Shown: positions 9,019-18,210 of the stretch, piece after piece
Layout of the letters: each line of letters opens with the position of its first letter
Position numbering within the stretch: position 1 is the stretch's first letter
Origin: Candidatus Poribacteria bacterium
Lineage (GTDB): Bacteria > Poribacteria > WGA-4E > WGA-3G
Direction: 5' to 3'
Length of the DNA stretch: 64,000 nucleotides
Assembly: GCA_958295945.1 (NCBI GenBank)
Contig: OY282386.1
Location: forward strand, 4,954,204 to 5,018,203
Translations under genes and position numbers: made by a program
Notes under the pieces: model-generated
Told to the model about the DNA's origin: nothing
The model's input: only the letters and a program-made list of their open reading frames with translations
Database searches by the model: none

Positions 9019-9876
9019 ATGTTCTCAATATCACAATCAAAACACAGTCTATCTATCGCGTGGAATGATCAACAGGTCTTAGGATACCATTTTCCTGAAG
9101 ATGGAAACCGTCCTTTCTGCCATCCATTAAACCTACCCGGTGCCCCATCGCTAACAATGAACGAACCCGGCGACCACGTCCATCATCAAGGACTATGGGT
9201 TGCGTGGAAAAAGGTGAACGATGTCAATTTTTGGGAACAACCCGCAAAAGGGGCAGACCCTACCGGCTTCGGTAAAATCGTCCATCAACGGATTATTAGA
9301 CAAATGGCAGGTATCGCTGGCGCATATCTGGTTACTGAAAACGCATGGATAGATTGGCAAGGAATAAAACATCTTACTGAGCAACGAAAAATCACAATCC
9401 ACATTCCTCCCACAGCAGATTCAATAGATTCAATGAGTATAAACATTACGTTGACGTTCCGAACAAACGACCGTGATGTTGTGCTGGACTTACGGCGAGG
9501 TGAACCCGGCGCAGATGGAAGATATTACAGCGGTATGGCAATCCGTTTTGACAACATTATCACACCGGGAAAACTATTAGACGCAGATGGACGCACCGAG
9601 CCAATGGACATCTTCGGCAAACAGAGCAAATGGTGCAGCTTCGCTGCCACACACCCCGCTGACAATGAAACTTACGGAATAATAATCATCGATCATTCAG
9701 ACAATCCCCGTCATCCAACAACATGGTGGGTGCGCAATAGACAAAACTACGCCCTAATTCACCCCTCACCTGTCTATCATGAACCTATCCATCTCTCTCC
9801 TCCTTATGGTACATTGACGTTGAAGTATAACATTTACCTATATCGTGGTGAAGTAAAAAGCGTAATATTCGAGTAG
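9019..9876 (+). CDS. DUF6807 (PmoA-like) family protein
   Basis: This 285-residue protein belongs to the DUF6807/'PmoA' family. Visible family features are the H-rich stretch GDHVHHQGLW (about residues 53-62) followed by VNDVNFWEQ, and a C-terminal WWVRNRQNYALIHPSP. These proteins have a galactose-mutarotase-like beta-sandwich and typically occur with Gfo/Idh and sugar-isomerase genes, as here. The name PmoA comes from early annotation and does not imply methane oxidation. No signal peptide is seen. The ribosome site is weak. Function is unknown. Confidence 0.85.
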   Translation: MFSISQSKHSLSIAWNDQQVLGYHFPEDGNRPFCHPLNLPGAPSLTMNEPGDHVHHQGLWVAWKKVNDVNFWEQPAKGADPTGFGKIVHQRIIRQMAGIAGAYLVTENAWIDWQGIKHLTEQRKITIHIPPTADSIDSMSINITLTFRTNDRDVVLDLRRGEPGADGRYYSGMAIRFDNIITPGKLLDADGRTEPMDIFGKQSKWCSFAATHPADNETYGIIIIDHSDNPRHPTTWWVRNRQNYALIHPSPVYHEPIHLSPPYGTLTLKYNIYLYRGEVKSVIFE

Positions 9877-9979
9877 TGTGCCTGCTTATTGTTAATATGG
9901 TCTAAAAATAATTATTCCAAAAAGTGAAGGGGCTACTATATAGTGAATTATAAATATAAGTTGACACTTTCAACCCACG

Positions 9980-10007
9980 GTCGGCGAGGTTTCCTAACCT
10001 CGCCGAC
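9980..10007 (+). repeat. GC-rich hairpin with TCCT loop
   Basis: GTCGGCGAGGTT and its exact complement flank a four-base TCCT loop. It lies upstream of the small gene at 10063 and inside an in-frame extension of that gene, which argues against the longer reading. It shares the GAGGTT-TCCT-AACCTC core with the hairpin at 28521. Confidence 0.8.
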
Positions 10008-10062
10008 GCAGAGTGTTCAAATAATTTCAAGATCTACTATATATGTATATATGGAGGTAATA

Positions 10063-10431
10063 ATGAAAGTTAATTTTCAGGAGAAATTTGAAGAAGTTTT
10101 GAAAGAAGAATCAAAAGGCTTTGGTATAGATTGGCAATTAGTAGACATCAAATGCATACGCTATCAGTTTACATTAATGAGTGCCCTCCCCGTGACTCTT
10201 GATGAATACACAGTTAGAATGAGAGTGGTAGAAGATGAAATTTCTGAGATGGATACTGATAACTGGTTCAGATCTCATAAGTTCATTTATGGCATGATGT
10301 CAAAAAGTGTTAGGACTGACATGGAACAGACTGATATGCTAACATTTGATGTAGGAACTATTGAATCTATAGCTACGCGAATTCGTGATACATTCAAGAA
10401 TTTCCATCAGGACTTACGCAGTTTCTCTTAA
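10063..10431 (+). CDS. Hypothetical protein whose 3' end was rewritten by a MITE
   Basis: A 122-residue acidic protein of unknown family starts at ATG 10063 with GGAGG eight bases upstream; an extension reading back to 9943 runs through a palindromic repeat and is rejected. The last seven codons (QDLRSFS) and the stop codon lie inside the left end of a 133-bp MITE (10408-10540). Removing the MITE and one copy of its TCCAT duplication restores the reading FHKQ-stop, so the native protein was probably two residues past His. The insertion therefore likely leaves the fold intact. No domain is recognised. Confidence 0.65.
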   Translation: MKVNFQEKFEEVLKEESKGFGIDWQLVDIKCIRYQFTLMSALPVTLDEYTVRMRVVEDEISEMDTDNWFRSHKFIYGMMSKSVRTDMEQTDMLTFDVGTIESIATRIRDTFKNFHQDLRSFS

Positions 10432-10540
10432 AGTCTCCTTGATAAGGGGGATTTAGGGGGTTAAAAAGACCAAAAACACTGAAATATTGCACTATTTAAC
10501 CCCCCTACCCCCCTTATCAAGGGGGAATGCGTAAGTCCTG
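10408..10540. mobile_element. 133-bp MITE with 13-bp terminal inverted repeats and 5-bp target duplication
   Basis: The ends are CAGGACTTACGCA (10408-10420) and its exact complement (10528-10540). The direct repeat TCCAT flanks both sides (10403-10407 and 10541-10545), a 5-bp target-site duplication. A second inner inverted repeat (CTTGATAAGGGGG with its GGGGGTTAAA extension and complement) makes the whole element a long hairpin. It encodes nothing and must be moved by a transposase elsewhere. It inserted in the last codons of the 10063 gene. Confidence 0.9.
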
Positions 10541-10614
10541 TCCATAAACAGTAAATCTTCAGGTTTGATCGGAGTTGAAACTGGCAAGATTCTGCTAGTT
10601 GAGAGAATAATTTT

Positions 10615-11319
10615 ATGTCTAAAGATCTGAAAGGTATCGGACAACCTAAAGATAAAGATACTTTGTGGCGATATATGAGTTTTGAGAAGTTTGCCAATAT
10701 TCTATCAACAGAATCCTTGTTTTTTACAAGAGCCGATAAGTACGATGACAAGTTTGAAGGATACATTCCCGAATCAATAACGCTGTCTTATGAATCCTCG
10801 GGCAGCCAGATTGCTCCAAACTTCCGTCAATACATCATGTGTAACTGTTGGCATCACGGCGACGAGGAATCCATGGCAATGTGGGATAAATACCACCTGC
10901 GCAATAACGGTATAGCAATCAAAACAACTATCGGAAACTTGAAGAATAGTTTACCGGATGAACCCAATGTATTTATCGGTAAAATAGAGTACATTGAGGA
11001 TTACAATCAAATTGATATGGTTGAAGATGTACCTCCAGAGATCTGGCTGCATTATCCGTACTTCTATAAAAGAACACCTTTTAAGTACGAACAGGAAGTA
11101 CGGGCAATCATTGATGTGGTATCCTGTTTACAGGATGACCCCTATGAATTTGGCAGACCTCTTAAAATCAATGTTAGAACGCTAATTGGTAAGAATAGCA
11201 AGGTAATTGTATCACCATACGCTGATAAATGGGTTACAGATACGATTGCATTGATAGTTGAGCGGTGTGGATTCCAATTTCCCGTCAACCCATCAGAACT
11301 TTTAGATCTGCCAACTTGA
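10615..11319 (+). CDS. DUF2971 family protein
   Basis: A 234-residue DUF2971 protein. The family opening LWRYMSFEKFANIL is followed by FFTRADKYDDKFEG, the NCWHHGDEESMAMWDKY core near residues 80-96, and the FKYEQEVRAII segment. DUF2971 proteins are cytoplasmic, of unknown biochemistry, and often lie near restriction or abortive-infection genes. Here the next gene is a large methylase/nuclease-like protein, which is compatible with a defence role, but that is inference. The start is ATG 10615 with only a weak GAGAG upstream. Confidence 0.85.
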   Translation: MSKDLKGIGQPKDKDTLWRYMSFEKFANILSTESLFFTRADKYDDKFEGYIPESITLSYESSGSQIAPNFRQYIMCNCWHHGDEESMAMWDKYHLRNNGIAIKTTIGNLKNSLPDEPNVFIGKIEYIEDYNQIDMVEDVPPEIWLHYPYFYKRTPFKYEQEVRAIIDVVSCLQDDPYEFGRPLKINVRTLIGKNSKVIVSPYADKWVTDTIALIVERCGFQFPVNPSELLDLPT

Positions 11320-11452
11320 ATTTGGTGTAGTCGCGTCAATGCGAATTATGGGATCTAAACCTTGAACGCAATCAGTGTAGATGATACACATAGTCGTTTT
11401 GGAATAGTTTTTTTGAGTAGGAAATATTTCCAAATAATTCTTCTAAATAGTT

Positions 11453-14400
11453 ATGCCAAACAGTGAAAACACCATTACCAGTGCCTTTGTAAATGTACTA
11501 CGTCCCATGAGAGATGCATGGCGTGTTGATGAGCAAATCACAAAACCGTTTCTCAATGCCGTACAGAGACCTGATGTCATTGTCACCGAAACAGGGCGAA
11601 ACCCAATCGTCATTGAAGTAAAAATTGACAGCAAGACACCGAATCTTACCGGTATGACACAAGCAGAAGCACATTTTGGAATGCTGCTTGATCCCAGTGT
11701 TTTTTCTGGTCTCACTTACGATACCGTTGAGAATGTCCTGCGAATCCGGATGCCTGCACGATTCAAAACTATGCCACAAGGAAATATTGAATCCGAAATG
11801 CAAAAGGCAGAAGACATTGCATATATGCTGATCAACAGACTACAAACAGAAAACGATCCAGAATATGAGTCAGACTTATACACCTATGAAACTGAAGAAC
11901 AAGTCAAGAATAAACAAGTAGAACTTGAACGTTTCCCCAAAAAAGGTTGGTTGAAGGGCAGTGTTTCTGACATCGCAACTGCCATTCACGTCGGAGCAAC
12001 TCCCATCTCAAAAATAAACGCTGCCGCTGATTTGTTAGAGGCACGAATAGAAATTGCAGCAAAGCAACTTGAAGATGCAATTTCGGAACGTCCAAGTATT
12101 GGACAAGAAATTGAGGAAATTCTCTTTCAAAAATCAGGAAAACAAACTTCACGCATGGCTATGCTTATCATTACCAACGCATTTGTATTCCAAAGTGCTC
12201 TTGCCGGTAAACCTGAAATGAAGAATGTCCCATCTCTCAAAAGGATGCTATCAGACAACGCAAAACGTCTCCGCTTCGATCACGTAATTACTGGGTGGAA
12301 CATCATTCTCAAAGTAAACTATCGTCCCATATTCTATGTTGCAAAACGTCTCATAGAAGCAATCGCTACCGATGACGAACTGATTGATAGAGTCTTAGCT
12401 ACACTTTGTCGTGCCGCAAAAGAATTGGTTGATCAAAAACTCACACAGGTACACGAACTTGCTGGCACTGTTTTTCAACGGCTTATTGTTGATAGAAAGT
12501 ATATCGCAGCGAACTATACGCGTCCTGAATCCGTTTCTTTGTTGTCTGCGTTAGTCTTGCCAAAAACCCAAGAAAATGTCCGTGAATTGAAGGTAGCCGA
12601 CTTTGCATGCGGGACAGGTTCACTTCTCAACGGAGCATATCAACGTATCCTTGAACTCCACGAAAAAGCAGGCGGTAAAGGAAGTCTTATTCACACCGAG
12701 ATGGTAGAGAAAAACCTTGTTGGATGTGACATTATGCCAAATGCAAGTCACCTAACCGCTTCACTCCTAACAAGCACATATCCTGATTTGAAAATTGGAA
12801 ACACCCGAATCTATACAATGCCTTACGGAAAACAGATTGATGGGAGCTATGCACTCGGCTCACTTGATCTGTTTGATGGTCCTGAAGGGACTTTCCCTCT
12901 CCCAATGATGGGTACAGAGTTCAAACAGATCGGTGGAGAAGACGACATGACAGTGATTCCACAAAAAGAATTTCAGCACAAGGAATTTGATATTGTTGTC
13001 CTAAATCCACCGTTTACCCGCCCCGATTCTGATCCAAAAAGCAGTGTGCCAAAGGCGGTGTTCAAAGGAAGCAGCAGAAAAAAAGAGGAAGAACAGAAAA
13101 TGCGGCAAGCACGTAAACGAAAAAAGTGGCGAGTCGGCGATGGCAATGCAGGACTCGCTTCCGACTTTGTTGACCTTGCAGACAAGATGCTCAAGGAAAA
13201 TGGCAAAAGTAGAATGGGGTTCATTTTACCCATTACGTCTCTATCGGCATCTGATTGGGGAAAAGTACGAAATATATGGGCGACTGAATATCACGACGTG
13301 GTTGTCCTTACCATCGCGGATACTAAAGGGGAAAGCTGCGCATTTTCTGCAGATACAGCCATAGCAGAGTGCATAGTAGTGGGAACTAAGGGAAAGAAAA
13401 ATAACAATACAGGACGCGGCACGTTTATATCCCTTAACCATCGTCCTCGGAGTGTGTTAGAAGCCAGTATAATAGCAAATACTATTCATAGACATGATAG
13501 CATTCGTCGGTTAGAAGACGAACCAAGCGGTGGCGATCCACTTAAAATCGGGGATGATTCAATTGGACATGCCCTTAACTGTCCGCTTTGGGTAGACAAA
13601 GCGTGGGAGGCTGTTCGTATCAAGGAGATGGCGTTAATCCAATCCGTTTATCGTTTAGCAAACGGTGAGATGTGGCTACCAACACAAGTAGACTCAGTAA
13701 AGATTCCAATATGCAGAGTAGCCGATATCGCTGAGATTGGTGCAACGCATCGGGATATTTATGAAAAGAGTGATCGTGGCGCGTTTGATGTCGAAAAAGG
13801 TTACAACGATACCGATCTCTACCCAGGATTGTGGCATGTTAATGCGCCAGCACAAAGGGCAATGGTGGTAGCCCCCGATTGCCATCTCATGACGCGTGCC
13901 AACTGCCATGAAAAAGCACAAAAGATACTTGCACGCAATGGGCATGTGCATTTCAACCTGAACATGGGATTCAACGCTAACTCCCTCGGTGTACTCTTCA
14001 CTATAAAACCTACAATCGGTGTTGCTTTGATGCCTAATATTGCCTTTAAGGATAAAAGTCGTGAATATGATTATGCATGGACTCTCTGGGGCAATTCAAT
14101 ATTAGGGCTTATGTTACACTGGGCACATAGCGGGAAACAGCAGCCAGGTAGAGGCATGAGTGCGCGCAAGATGTTACTTCAAATGCCGACTTTGGATGTG
14201 CGATGCTTGTCAGAACAAGCATTGGCGAACGCAGAAAGCATCTTCCACGACTTGAAACATAAGCGCATGTTACCCTTCAATGAAGCGGACAATGATCCAG
14301 TCCGCCACGAACTTGATCGTCGTTTACTAAATGAAGTATTAGACATCACAAGTGAAGATGCACACAACGCTGTACATCGCCTCCGCGAATTGCTGTGTGC

Positions 14401-14473
14401 CGAACCAAGCATCCACGGTGGCAAAAAATCAAAGTGTAATCTTGAGAAGGAATGGGAAAAACTCAATAAATGA
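11453..14473 (+). CDS. Large class I DNA methyltransferase with N-terminal nuclease-like region (type IIG-like)
   Basis: A 1006-residue protein. Near residues 35-65, PDVIVTETGRNPIVIEVKID has the D..ExK shape of a PD-(D/E)xK nuclease. The adenine-N6 methylase core follows, with motif I ADFACGTGSLLNGAY (about 380-394) and motif IV VLNPPF (about 514-519). The C-terminal 300 residues are probably target recognition plus helices. One chain carrying nuclease-like and methylase parts with no separate S or R gene resembles type IIG restriction enzymes. A stand-alone modification enzyme is possible if the nuclease motif is dead. No strong ribosome site is visible. Confidence 0.8.
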   Translation: MPNSENTITSAFVNVLRPMRDAWRVDEQITKPFLNAVQRPDVIVTETGRNPIVIEVKIDSKTPNLTGMTQAEAHFGMLLDPSVFSGLTYDTVENVLRIRMPARFKTMPQGNIESEMQKAEDIAYMLINRLQTENDPEYESDLYTYETEEQVKNKQVELERFPKKGWLKGSVSDIATAIHVGATPISKINAAADLLEARIEIAAKQLEDAISERPSIGQEIEEILFQKSGKQTSRMAMLIITNAFVFQSALAGKPEMKNVPSLKRMLSDNAKRLRFDHVITGWNIILKVNYRPIFYVAKRLIEAIATDDELIDRVLATLCRAAKELVDQKLTQVHELAGTVFQRLIVDRKYIAANYTRPESVSLLSALVLPKTQENVRELKVADFACGTGSLLNGAYQRILELHEKAGGKGSLIHTEMVEKNLVGCDIMPNASHLTASLLTSTYPDLKIGNTRIYTMPYGKQIDGSYALGSLDLFDGPEGTFPLPMMGTEFKQIGGEDDMTVIPQKEFQHKEFDIVVLNPPFTRPDSDPKSSVPKAVFKGSSRKKEEEQKMRQARKRKKWRVGDGNAGLASDFVDLADKMLKENGKSRMGFILPITSLSASDWGKVRNIWATEYHDVVVLTIADTKGESCAFSADTAIAECIVVGTKGKKNNNTGRGTFISLNHRPRSVLEASIIANTIHRHDSIRRLEDEPSGGDPLKIGDDSIGHALNCPLWVDKAWEAVRIKEMALIQSVYRLANGEMWLPTQVDSVKIPICRVADIAEIGATHRDIYEKSDRGAFDVEKGYNDTDLYPGLWHVNAPAQRAMVVAPDCHLMTRANCHEKAQKILARNGHVHFNLNMGFNANSLGVLFTIKPTIGVALMPNIAFKDKSREYDYAWTLWGNSILGLMLHWAHSGKQQPGRGMSARKMLLQMPTLDVRCLSEQALANAESIFHDLKHKRMLPFNEADNDPVRHELDRRLLNEVLDITSEDAHNAVHRLRELLCAEPSIHGGKKSKCNLEKEWEKLNK

Positions 14474-14493
14474 AAGCAATCTGCTTAAGTTTA

Positions 14494-14522
14494 TTATACC
14501 ATTTCTAATAGAAATGGTATAA
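14494..14522 (+). terminator. Hairpin after the methylase gene, possible terminator
   Basis: TTATACCATTTCT and its exact complement flank a three-base loop, 20 bases after the stop codon. The stem is AT-rich and no T run follows, so it may stabilise the transcript end rather than terminate. Nothing coding is seen in the rest of the 14474-14958 gap apart from the repeat and promoter listed separately. Confidence 0.5.
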
Positions 14523-14724
14523 GATGACATTACTCAAGAGTTTAGCCAGGTTTGGTGCAAAATATGAAATTGACAAAGGTTTTACCGTGAAACCATCACG
14601 TAGTTGTCCGTCGAATAGGGCTTGCGAAATCCGCCAAATACCTTATGCGTATTCGACGTTGATTTGGATTGTCCTTTTTACCAACATCCGTGCAGCCAAT
14701 CTTACCAACGGCACTTTGAAACGT

Positions 14725-14776
14725 CAGACTCATAATCATGGAAATCTACTAATCCTGAAAATCCTGGTTCAGACAA
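14725..14776. repeat. 52-bp dispersed repeat, copy 1
   Basis: Fifty-two bases ending in CCTGAAAATCCTGGTTCAGA are identical to 55181-55232, and weaker similarity extends about 35 bases upstream in both places. Both copies lie in gene-free spacers. A 90-codon open frame over this copy is rejected as non-coding. Confidence 0.85.
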
Positions 14777-14862
14777 AAAGGAGGACAAACCCATAACAAA
14801 ATTAACGTTAGTGAATAAAATTGAACAAAAATCCTAAAACTACATAACCCTGACCTTAATCC

Positions 14863-14891
14863 TTTACATTTTTTAGAAAGTGAGATATACT
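14863..14891 (+). promoter_or_regulatory. Sigma-70-type promoter for the Rieske gene
   Basis: TTTACA and TATACT are separated by exactly 17 bases, 67 bases upstream of the Rieske ATG at 14959. The initiation point would fall near 14898. Confidence 0.6.
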
Positions 14892-14958
14892 GATAATCCA
14901 ATACATACGAATCATTATTACCCCGCCATAACAATCAACCTTCAAAAGGAGGCACACC

Positions 14959-16803
14959 ATGCAAACTCCAACTTCTGCTCTTGAAGAAACTGGCATCGGT
15001 TCCGTTACCGTTGAACCACTGCCACCAATAGAAATAGACGAATCCCAACTTGTATATCATCAACTCTGTCCCGCTGAAGATTTTGAAGAACTGGAAGGTA
15101 AACCTTTTCATGTCAACGGAACGCATCTCGCTGTATTCAAAAACAACGATCACTATTACGCTGTTGACAACCGCTGTCCACACATGGGTTATCCAATGTC
15201 CAAAGGCAGCATCCGTGATGGCGTGCTAATATGCCACTGGCACCACTGGGAATTTGACCTAAAATCAGGCGCATGCTTCTTAGCATCTGGTGATGACCTA
15301 AAAGCATTTCCTGTTGAGATGCGCGAAGACGGTTATTTATACGTCGGATTAGCAAAAGGTGAACGCGAAGCAGCAAAAAGACGAGTCATAGAAAACGGTA
15401 AACGTGCACTTGAACGTGGGCTCAAAGACCGCAGCACATTTTTTATCGCAAAAGCAGTTACCGCACTACGTGATGCGGGTGCCGATCCTGCAGAAATTAT
15501 ACAACAAGGACTCCACTACGGCGCACACAAAAGTAGTGACGGATGGTCTTCAGGTGTAGCAATACTCACACTTGCAGCAAACATGTGGGATGATGTTGAC
15601 CCAAATGACCATAACCTATTCCTCGTTCACGGATTGAGCCAAATTAGTCGAAGAACAACAGGAAGTGCACGTCCCTATCGTTCTCCATTCCCAAGAACAA
15701 AAGATGATCACGACCTTGTAACATTGAAACGATGGTTCCGTTATTTTGTGGATAAACGCCACAGAGGTGCTGCAGAACGTATCTTATTAACCCTAAATGA
15801 CCGAGACTACGACAAATCTGTCATCGCAGATTTCGTCTACACCGCAGCAACCGATTATTACTTCACAGGTGACGGACACGCACTTGATTTCGCTAATAAG
15901 ATGTTTGAAGCATTGGAATACGTCAACTGGGAAGGTTCACACGAAATTTTACGTCCTATCGTCGTTGATCTCGTCAGCAGAACACGTCATGAGGAAACAT
16001 CTCGATGGGCAGATTCCGTACCAGTCTTACAACCCATTTTCAAAAGACTCGATAGTATATGGGAAGACAACCAAACTAACGAAGCAGAACTTGATATATC
16101 CGAGTTTACACAGACACTGCTTGCAGATGAATTTGAACCCACTGTTGTTATTGTAGAGGAATACCTACGCAAGGGAGTTAAACCCACTGACATCTGCCGC
16201 GCAATGACCTACGCCTCAGCAATTCGCACTGCACGTTTCCATCTGAAAAATGAAGGTGACTGGCACGATGTAGCAAATATTTATTCCTATTCTCATGCCC
16301 TGTATCATGCTTTTCAGTATGCACCCAGTGCTACTTTACTACGCGGCATATTTCACGGTGTGGTCTACTTGGCATACTTACGTTGGTTGAACATGCCTGC
16401 CGCACGAATTCCTAAACCCGGACAACGGATACCTGATGAAACTTACGACTCTCCTAAAAAGATGTTAGAACGGCTACAAGAATTTGCTGACTTCCAAAAA
16501 GTTTTTGAGGCAGAGATACTGGTAAATCAATATCTTGAAGAAGGGCATGACATCAAAGCACTGAAACGAACGCTTGCACACATCCTGCTACGTGAAGACG
16601 CAGAACTACACATGTTCCAAGTGCTTGAAGTCGCATATCGGCATTACGACTTGTCGGACGACTTTGAAGAAAAACGGATGCACCTATTGGCAGCGACGCG
16701 CTACATCACAGCACAAAAACTGATGAAAAACATTCTGTGGTCTACGGAAAACGCAGAACGTCTTGCGCGAGGTGAATTACTTAGCGAACGCGACGATGAT
16801 TAA
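14959..16803 (+). CDS. Rieske 2Fe-2S protein with large uncharacterised C-terminal domain
   Basis: Residues about 30-115 form a Rieske ferredoxin domain; the cluster ligands are C73-P-H75 and C92-H-W-H95. The remaining 490 residues have no motif I recognise. They are helical-looking and His-rich (LHYGAHKSSDGW, LVHGLSQ, YHAFQYAP, GIFHGV). This is not the normal ring-hydroxylating oxygenase alpha subunit, since the 2-His-1-carboxylate iron motif at its usual place is not evident. AAGGAGG and a 17-spaced promoter lie upstream. A Tat-exported Mo enzyme and a phosphoesterase follow on the same strand, so electron transfer to or from the Mo enzyme is conceivable. No signal peptide is seen. Confidence 0.85.
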   Translation: MQTPTSALEETGIGSVTVEPLPPIEIDESQLVYHQLCPAEDFEELEGKPFHVNGTHLAVFKNNDHYYAVDNRCPHMGYPMSKGSIRDGVLICHWHHWEFDLKSGACFLASGDDLKAFPVEMREDGYLYVGLAKGEREAAKRRVIENGKRALERGLKDRSTFFIAKAVTALRDAGADPAEIIQQGLHYGAHKSSDGWSSGVAILTLAANMWDDVDPNDHNLFLVHGLSQISRRTTGSARPYRSPFPRTKDDHDLVTLKRWFRYFVDKRHRGAAERILLTLNDRDYDKSVIADFVYTAATDYYFTGDGHALDFANKMFEALEYVNWEGSHEILRPIVVDLVSRTRHEETSRWADSVPVLQPIFKRLDSIWEDNQTNEAELDISEFTQTLLADEFEPTVVIVEEYLRKGVKPTDICRAMTYASAIRTARFHLKNEGDWHDVANIYSYSHALYHAFQYAPSATLLRGIFHGVVYLAYLRWLNMPAARIPKPGQRIPDETYDSPKKMLERLQEFADFQKVFEAEILVNQYLEEGHDIKALKRTLAHILLREDAELHMFQVLEVAYRHYDLSDDFEEKRMHLLAATRYITAQKLMKNILWSTENAERLARGELLSERDDD

Positions 16804-16812
16804 CAACATTTG

Positions 16813-16891
16813 GACACACTCGTCATCTATATTGTAGGTCTGGGTCTCTGTCCCCCGACACACTCGTCCACATTGTAGGTCGGGGTCTCTG
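16813..16891 (+). repeat. Two direct copies of a TGTAGGTC-GGGTCTCTG repeat unit
   Basis: GACACACTCGTC recurs at 16813 and 16857, and ATTGTAGGTC(T/G)GGGTCTCTG at 16831 and 16872. The same core appears in palindromic form at 48244 and in degenerate form near 29500 and 55330. It fills most of the spacer before the Mo enzyme. Confidence 0.7.
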
Positions 16892-16941
16892 AACACCGGC
16901 ACAACACGTGACCATCAACATTTCAATACATTCCGTTTATC

Positions 16942-18195
16942 ATGCAACATTCATCACACGAAACCATACCAAACTCAAGACGAGATTTTCTTGCCAACAC
17001 AGGTAAAGTCGCATTACTCATGGGTATGGGAATGTTCGGTGCTGGTTGTGAAGCAGTCAACCAAGGTCTGTTAGGTCACGGTATGATACCAATTGCTTTG
17101 GATGACTTGCAGGCAGCTGGACTCCCAAAAACAGACATGCTCGTGCATTCGGAAAACCCATTTAACGGAGAGTTCGCACCGCATTTGCTTAACGACAATG
17201 TAACTCCAACGGAAAGACATTTCGTACGAAACAACAGCACCATTCCGAAACGTGCCATAGATAAAGATCTCAACGGATGGAAATTAGTCATTGATGGCGA
17301 GGTGCACAAAGATCTTGCGCTATCAATGGACGACCTGCAAAGTTTCCCACAAGTCACTTATGAAGTTATATTGGAATGTGCAGGGAATGGTAGGAGTCTG
17401 TTTGAGCCAAAGATAGATGGCACGCCATGGCAACTCGGGGCAGTTGCATGTAGTAAATGGACTGGTGTACGTCTGCGTGATGTCCTACAATCTGCGGGAT
17501 TAAAACCTTCTGCTATCTACACAGGTAACTATGGAGAAGATATCCCAACAGACGGAAGCGAACCATTTTCACGCGGCATCCCGATTGATAAAGCAATGGA
17601 TGAACGGACACTCATCGCATTAAAAATGAACGGTGAGACATTACCCGCCGCTCACGGATTTCCCGCAAGATTGATCGTCCCAGGATGGATAGGCAGTGCA
17701 ATGCAAAAATGGCTCAACCGCATCTGGGTAAGAGACCAAGTCCACGATTCTGAAAAAATGAGTGGATACTCCTATCGCATTCCAGCATATCAAGTTGAAC
17801 CGGGAAACAGACCACCCGTAGAGGATATGCTTATCGCAACTTCGTGGCGGGTAAAATCTCTCATCACGCAGCCCAAATCACATAAAAAATTACGTGCAGG
17901 AACACCTATAAGAATAAGAGGACATGCATGGGCAGGAGAAAATGAAATTGACAAAGTTCTTGTTTCGACGGATTTCGGTATCCAATGGCAAGAAACTCAA
18001 TTGACTTCACCATCAAATAAGTTTGCTTGGTCCCACTGGGAACTCGAACTAACCTTTGCGAACAAAGGTTATTATGAAATATGGGCACGCGCCTATGACG
18101 ATGCAGGTAACGCGCAACCTTTTACCCAACCGTGGAACCCAAAAGGGTATCTCGGTAATGTCATCCACAGATTACCAGTTTTTGTAGACACATAA
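16942..18195 (+). CDS. Tat-exported molybdopterin oxidoreductase, sulfite oxidase family
   Basis: This 417-residue protein starts with a Tat signal (SRRDFL at residues 12-17) and a hydrophobic stretch ending in the lipobox-like FGAGC (Cys36), so it is probably a folded, exported lipoprotein. The oxidoreductase molybdopterin-binding domain spans about residues 100-285. The single cofactor-binding Cys is Cys146, in ECAGNGRS, and the HGFPARLIVPG strand is typical of the family. The C-terminal 120 residues match the Mo-cofactor oxidoreductase dimerisation fold. Members oxidise sulfite or reduce S- and N-oxides, and the physiological substrate here is open. There is no good ribosome site at ATG 16942. 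Confidence 0.92.
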   Translation: MQHSSHETIPNSRRDFLANTGKVALLMGMGMFGAGCEAVNQGLLGHGMIPIALDDLQAAGLPKTDMLVHSENPFNGEFAPHLLNDNVTPTERHFVRNNSTIPKRAIDKDLNGWKLVIDGEVHKDLALSMDDLQSFPQVTYEVILECAGNGRSLFEPKIDGTPWQLGAVACSKWTGVRLRDVLQSAGLKPSAIYTGNYGEDIPTDGSEPFSRGIPIDKAMDERTLIALKMNGETLPAAHGFPARLIVPGWIGSAMQKWLNRIWVRDQVHDSEKMSGYSYRIPAYQVEPGNRPPVEDMLIATSWRVKSLITQPKSHKKLRAGTPIRIRGHAWAGENEIDKVLVSTDFGIQWQETQLTSPSNKFAWSHWELELTFANKGYYEIWARAYDDAGNAQPFTQPWNPKGYLGNVIHRLPVFVDT

Positions 18196-18210
18196 AAGGA
18201 AGGAATTAAT

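Noticed and set aside
9019-9876. Particulate methane monooxygenase subunit A
   Set aside because: The protein is soluble and of the DUF6807 family; the PmoA name is historical.
9943-10062. N-terminal extension of the 10063 gene
   Set aside because: It runs through a hairpin repeat; GGAGG supports ATG 10063.
14524-14796. 90-codon open frame after the methylase
   Set aside because: It covers the 52-bp dispersed repeat, has no ribosome site and looks compositionally unlike a protein.
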